Source of the DNA: an uncultured Collinsella sp.
GTDB taxonomy: Bacteria; Actinomycetota; Coriobacteriia; Coriobacteriales; Coriobacteriaceae
Assembly (NCBI GenBank): GCA_937995345.1
Contig: CALKKS010000014.1
Location: 62,001-126,000 of the forward strand
DNA length: 64,000 bases
Direction of reading: 5' to 3'
The notes under the pieces were generated by a model, which saw nothing but the letters and a program-made list of their open reading frames with translations, had not been told where the DNA came from and did no database searches. A program made the position numbers and the translations under genes. Shown piece by piece: positions 61,682-64,000 of the stretch. How positions within the stretch are numbered: the stretch's first letter is position 1; each line of letters begins with the position of its first letter.

Positions 61682-62548
61682 TTATCGGCCCGAAGCCACT
61701 CCCATGCCGTAGCCGATAATGAGGCCGTGCATCTCGGCATAGTATGAATCTAGCCCGTTACAGGGCATGATGATAGTCTTGGAGCCTGGCCACCGCTCCG
61801 CAATGCGGCTGGCAAGTGCCTGGGCGCCTGCTTCATTCTCGACATGGTCGATAACGACCTCGCCGCCGGTAAAGCCCTCGGCCTCCATGGTATCGACAAT
61901 CTTGCCAAGCATCTTCTTTTCGCCACGGGTGTGACCAACAAGCTTAATCTCCCCCGCCTCGCTTGCTGTGCCTAAAACTCGAATGTTGAGTTTATTGGCG
62001 ATGACCCCGGCTGCCTTGGGAATACGTCCGGCCTTTGCAAGGTTCTCGTAATTACACAGGCTAAAGAGGATTTTGCTGTTTTGCTCGAGGCTATCGAAGT
62101 AGGCGCAGGCGTCCTCAAAGGAAACGTCCGGGTTACTTGCAAGATGGCGATCGAACAGCAGGAAGATTAGGTCCATTTTGCCACCTGCGGCTCGCGAGTT
62201 AACCAAATGAATCTGACGGTTGGGCTCCTCGGCAAGCACCATGTCACGTGCGGTGGCCGCGGCATTGTAGCTTCCCGAGACGCCCTCGGAGATGGGCATG
62301 CAAATCGTCTTGTCGGCAAGCTTAAAGAGTTCGGCCCACTCCCCTACGCTTGGACAGGCGCTCGAAGAAGCGCCCGACTCCGCCTGCACAGCGCAATTGA
62401 GCTCGTGAACGTCGAGCGTGACGTCATCGACAAACTCACGCTCCCCCACTCGGATCTTAAGGGGTGCAAATGCAAAGGTGGTATGAGGTGCGGTTGGCTG
62501 CCAATCGCGAAGATTGCAGCTCGAATCGGAGATAAGCGCCCAGCTCAT
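61682..62548 (-). CDS. DegV family fatty-acid-binding protein
   Basis: A 288-residue DegV (FakB-like) protein that binds a fatty acid for phosphorylation by FakA. Blocks are WALISDSSCNLRD at the N-terminus, CMPISEGVSGSYNAA near 85 and a conserved KAGRIPKAAG near 170. The ligand and partner are inferred. The start is ATG 62548 with AAAGGACC upstream. The family threonine/serine pocket residues look intact. Confidence 0.88.
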   Translation of the reverse strand: MSWALISDSSCNLRDWQPTAPHTTFAFAPLKIRVGEREFVDDVTLDVHELNCAVQAESGASSSACPSVGEWAELFKLADKTICMPISEGVSGSYNAAATARDMVLAEEPNRQIHLVNSRAAGGKMDLIFLLFDRHLASNPDVSFEDACAYFDSLEQNSKILFSLCNYENLAKAGRIPKAAGVIANKLNIRVLGTASEAGEIKLVGHTRGEKKMLGKIVDTMEAEGFTGGEVVIDHVENEAGAQALASRIAERWPGSKTIIMPCNGLDSYYAEMHGLIIGYGMGVASGR

Positions 62549-62602
62549 TGAGGGTCCTTTCTATTTGTTCCTTAACAATTATAGCCATATTTCAGATCGA
62601 TT

Positions 62603-62639
62603 GGACGGCTATCTAGTTTTGAATACTAGATAGCCGTCC
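62603..62639. repeat. Perfect 14-bp hairpin upstream of degV
   Basis: GGACGGCTATCTAG (62603-62616) pairs with CTAGATAGCCGTCC (62626-62639) around a 9-base loop, 55 bases before degV. Without a T-run it may be a leader structure or an operator. Confidence 0.6.
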
Positions 62640-62663
62640 TGACCTTAAGGCAAACGGTAGGGG

Positions 62664-62703
62664 CAAAAAGAATGGGCCTCGTGACTCAAGATCACGAGGC
62701 CCA
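62664..62703 (-). terminator. Intrinsic terminator after the NlpC/P60 gene
   Basis: TGGGCCTCGTGA pairs with TCACGAGGCCCA around a 7-base loop, followed on the minus strand by TTCTTTTT. Confidence 0.9.
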
Positions 62704-62727
62704 CGTTCGTTCGCTGTAGTAATAATA

Positions 62728-63846
62728 TTAGTAGCGTACGAAGATGTAGTTGTTGTTCATACCGGCTGCGACGGAGCTGATGATTACGCCCGTGCTGTAG
62801 TCGGAAGCATGGATCATCTGGCCGTTACCGATGTAGATGCCGGTGTGATAAGAGTTAACTACGACGTCGCCGGGCTGTGGATCGGACACACGAGCCCAGC
62901 CCATAAAGTCACCAGTGGTGCCCAGGCGGCAGTAACGACCCGTGAGGCAGTAGCTCACAAAGCCGGAGCAGTCAAAGCTGTTCGGTCCAATACCGCCCCA
63001 GGAGTAAGCACAACCAAGCTTGCTATAGGCACGCGAAACAACGGAGCCGCCGTCAACCGATTGGCTCGGCGCAGAAGGGGTCGGAGCCGGAGGGGGCGTC
63101 GAAGGCTGCGGCGTAGGGGCAGGAGCCGGAGCGGGTGCAGGCGTGTTGCCGCCGTTGTTGGTCGTACCGCCACCATTGTTGGTGTTCTCGGTCGTGCCAG
63201 CGGTCTCGGTGTTCACCGTGGCCTTCTCGGCAGTGCTGGCGTTGATACCGGCCTGCAGTGCGGCGTTCGCCTCAGCTTCGGCGGCAAGCTCGGCTTGCAG
63301 TTGCGAGTCCAGAGAGTTCACAACGTTCTGAGCCTCGGCCTGCTGAGCGTTGAGCTCGTCGACCTTCTTTTGCGTGGCGGCGACGTTCTTCTCCTGCTCG
63401 GCCTGCTTATCGGTAAGCTCCTGCTTGAGCTCCTTGACCTCTTGGATGGTCTGGGCCTGCTTGTCGGACACCTTACCGTAGTAGAACAGACGGTTGAGCA
63501 TGTCGCCCAGGTCGTCGACGCCCGTCAGAACCTGAAGGAGGCTCAGGCCGCCGGTCTTGTACTCACCGGCAACGTAGTTGGAAAGCTTAGTCTGCCCATC
63601 GGCGATTTCCTGCTGCTTTTGCGTGATCTCGCCGGCAGTCTGGTCGAGCGCCTGCGTCTGAGTGGCGAGCTCGTCGTAGATCTGCTGGGTTTGCGTGCCA
63701 ATCTGCTCGAGCTTGGTACGGGCAGCGGCAAGGTCGGATGCGGTATCGGCATAGGCAGGAGCCGCGAGGCCCAGGCCCAAAACACAAGCGAGGGTTGCCG
63801 TAGCAGCGCAGCGTGCCATGTTTCTGTGCGTGTTTGCTGTGCGCAT
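62728..63846 (-). CDS. Secreted NlpC/P60 peptidoglycan endopeptidase with coiled coil
   Basis: A 372-residue exported cell-wall hydrolase. A signal peptide (about 1-33, cleaved after AYA) is followed by a long coiled coil (35-200), then an Asn/Gly/Thr stretch and a Pro/Ala-rich linker (to about 265). The NlpC/P60 domain has catalytic Cys293 (DCSGFVSYC) and His346 with the supporting His334 region. It resembles RipA/PcsB-type hydrolases that split septal peptidoglycan. ATG 63846 has GGAAAGGAAG upstream. It lies 32 bases downstream of the partial apt gene. Confidence 0.92.
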   Translation of the reverse strand: MRTANTHRNMARCAATATLACVLGLGLAAPAYADTASDLAAARTKLEQIGTQTQQIYDELATQTQALDQTAGEITQKQQEIADGQTKLSNYVAGEYKTGGLSLLQVLTGVDDLGDMLNRLFYYGKVSDKQAQTIQEVKELKQELTDKQAEQEKNVAATQKKVDELNAQQAEAQNVVNSLDSQLQAELAAEAEANAALQAGINASTAEKATVNTETAGTTENTNNGGGTTNNGGNTPAPAPAPAPTPQPSTPPPAPTPSAPSQSVDGGSVVSRAYSKLGCAYSWGGIGPNSFDCSGFVSYCLTGRYCRLGTTGDFMGWARVSDPQPGDVVVNSYHTGIYIGNGQMIHASDYSTGVIISSVAAGMNNNYIFVRY

Positions 63847-63878
63847 GGAGCTTCCTTTCCGGTATCTAAGGGTAGCGG

Positions 63879-64000
63879 CTAGTCCACCGTTACCAGACTA
63901 AAGAGCTCAACGTCGTCGTTAGAAGGCGTGAGCTTCTTGCGCGGGTTGAGAAACGCAAGCTCAAGGATACAACCGTAACCTACAAGCTTTGCGCCCATAT
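63879..64000 (-). CDS. apt: Adenine phosphoribosyltransferase, C-terminal end only
   Basis: The last 40 residues of a gene that runs past the window edge on the minus strand. The fragment (GAKLVGYGCILELAFLNPRKKL...) matches the Apt C-terminal pattern of a hydrophobic strand, then IEL-FL-GR-KL, then a final SL. Apt recycles adenine to AMP. The call rests on a short fragment. Confidence 0.65.
   Translation of the reverse strand, partial: MGAKLVGYGCILELAFLNPRKKLTPSNDDVELFSLVTVD

Overview
The window is high-GC bacterial chromosome, packed with housekeeping genes in long operons. It most resembles a member of the Coriobacteriia, probably Collinsella or a close relative. The grounds are an actinobacterial-type integration host factor between pyrF and gmk, a class 1B PyrK/PyrD pair, the co-existence of RNase J and RNase Y, an anaerobic AdhE, SOS boxes of the CGAAC-N4-GTTCG type, and frequent GTG/TTG starts. 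The genus is an inference; no rRNA or tRNA gene was seen.

Layout. 1-3673: the end of rseP, then ispG and proS. 3853-7354 (minus): a small-molecule kinase-like gene and adhE. 7496-8583: a REP-associated tyrosine transposase (RAYT) unit with inverted repeat ends. 8685-8873 (minus): rpmB. 9206-14649: pyrimidine operon pyrR-B-C-K-D-F behind an attenuator-like leader. 14889-17299: mihF-gmk-rpoZ-thiI. 17513-21564: comEA-comEC-holA. 21698-26156: rpsT, lepA, dus, hemW. 26215-28548: two DnaJ proteins, the first ending in membrane helices. 28558-33555: mtaB-phoH-ybeY-dgkA-era-recO. 33694-38691: rpsO, pnp, rnj, with two large palindromic elements between pnp and rnj. 38693-46066: ftsK, a RodZ-like gene, yajQ, rimO, pgsA, cinA-type amidase. 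46324-48173: SOS-controlled recA-recX. 48442-55132: rny, a GHKL ATPase, spoVS, miaB, miaA, hflX. 55117-57078: lexA with an acyltransferase-like gene, divergent from a YneA-like SOS gene. 57130-58021: nrdR, dut. 58039-58462: a second family of palindromic elements. 58485-64000: a glycosyltransferase, trxB, a DUF1836 gene, degV, an NlpC/P60 hydrolase and the end of apt.

Themes. RNA decay and quality control are concentrated here: YbeY, PNPase, RNase J, RNase Y. So are tRNA and ribosome modification (ThiI, Dus, MtaB, RimO, MiaA, MiaB) and the SOS response (RecA, RecX, LexA, a YneA-like protein). Competence genes and recA share upstream tandem repeats with an 11-bp period.

The most unusual content is non-coding. 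Two unrelated repeat families (36417-36832 and 58039-58462) each consist of a conserved core held between long complementary arms. The arms differ between copies yet remain self-complementary, and within each family the two full copies face each other at about 130-160 bp. I know no described family that these match.
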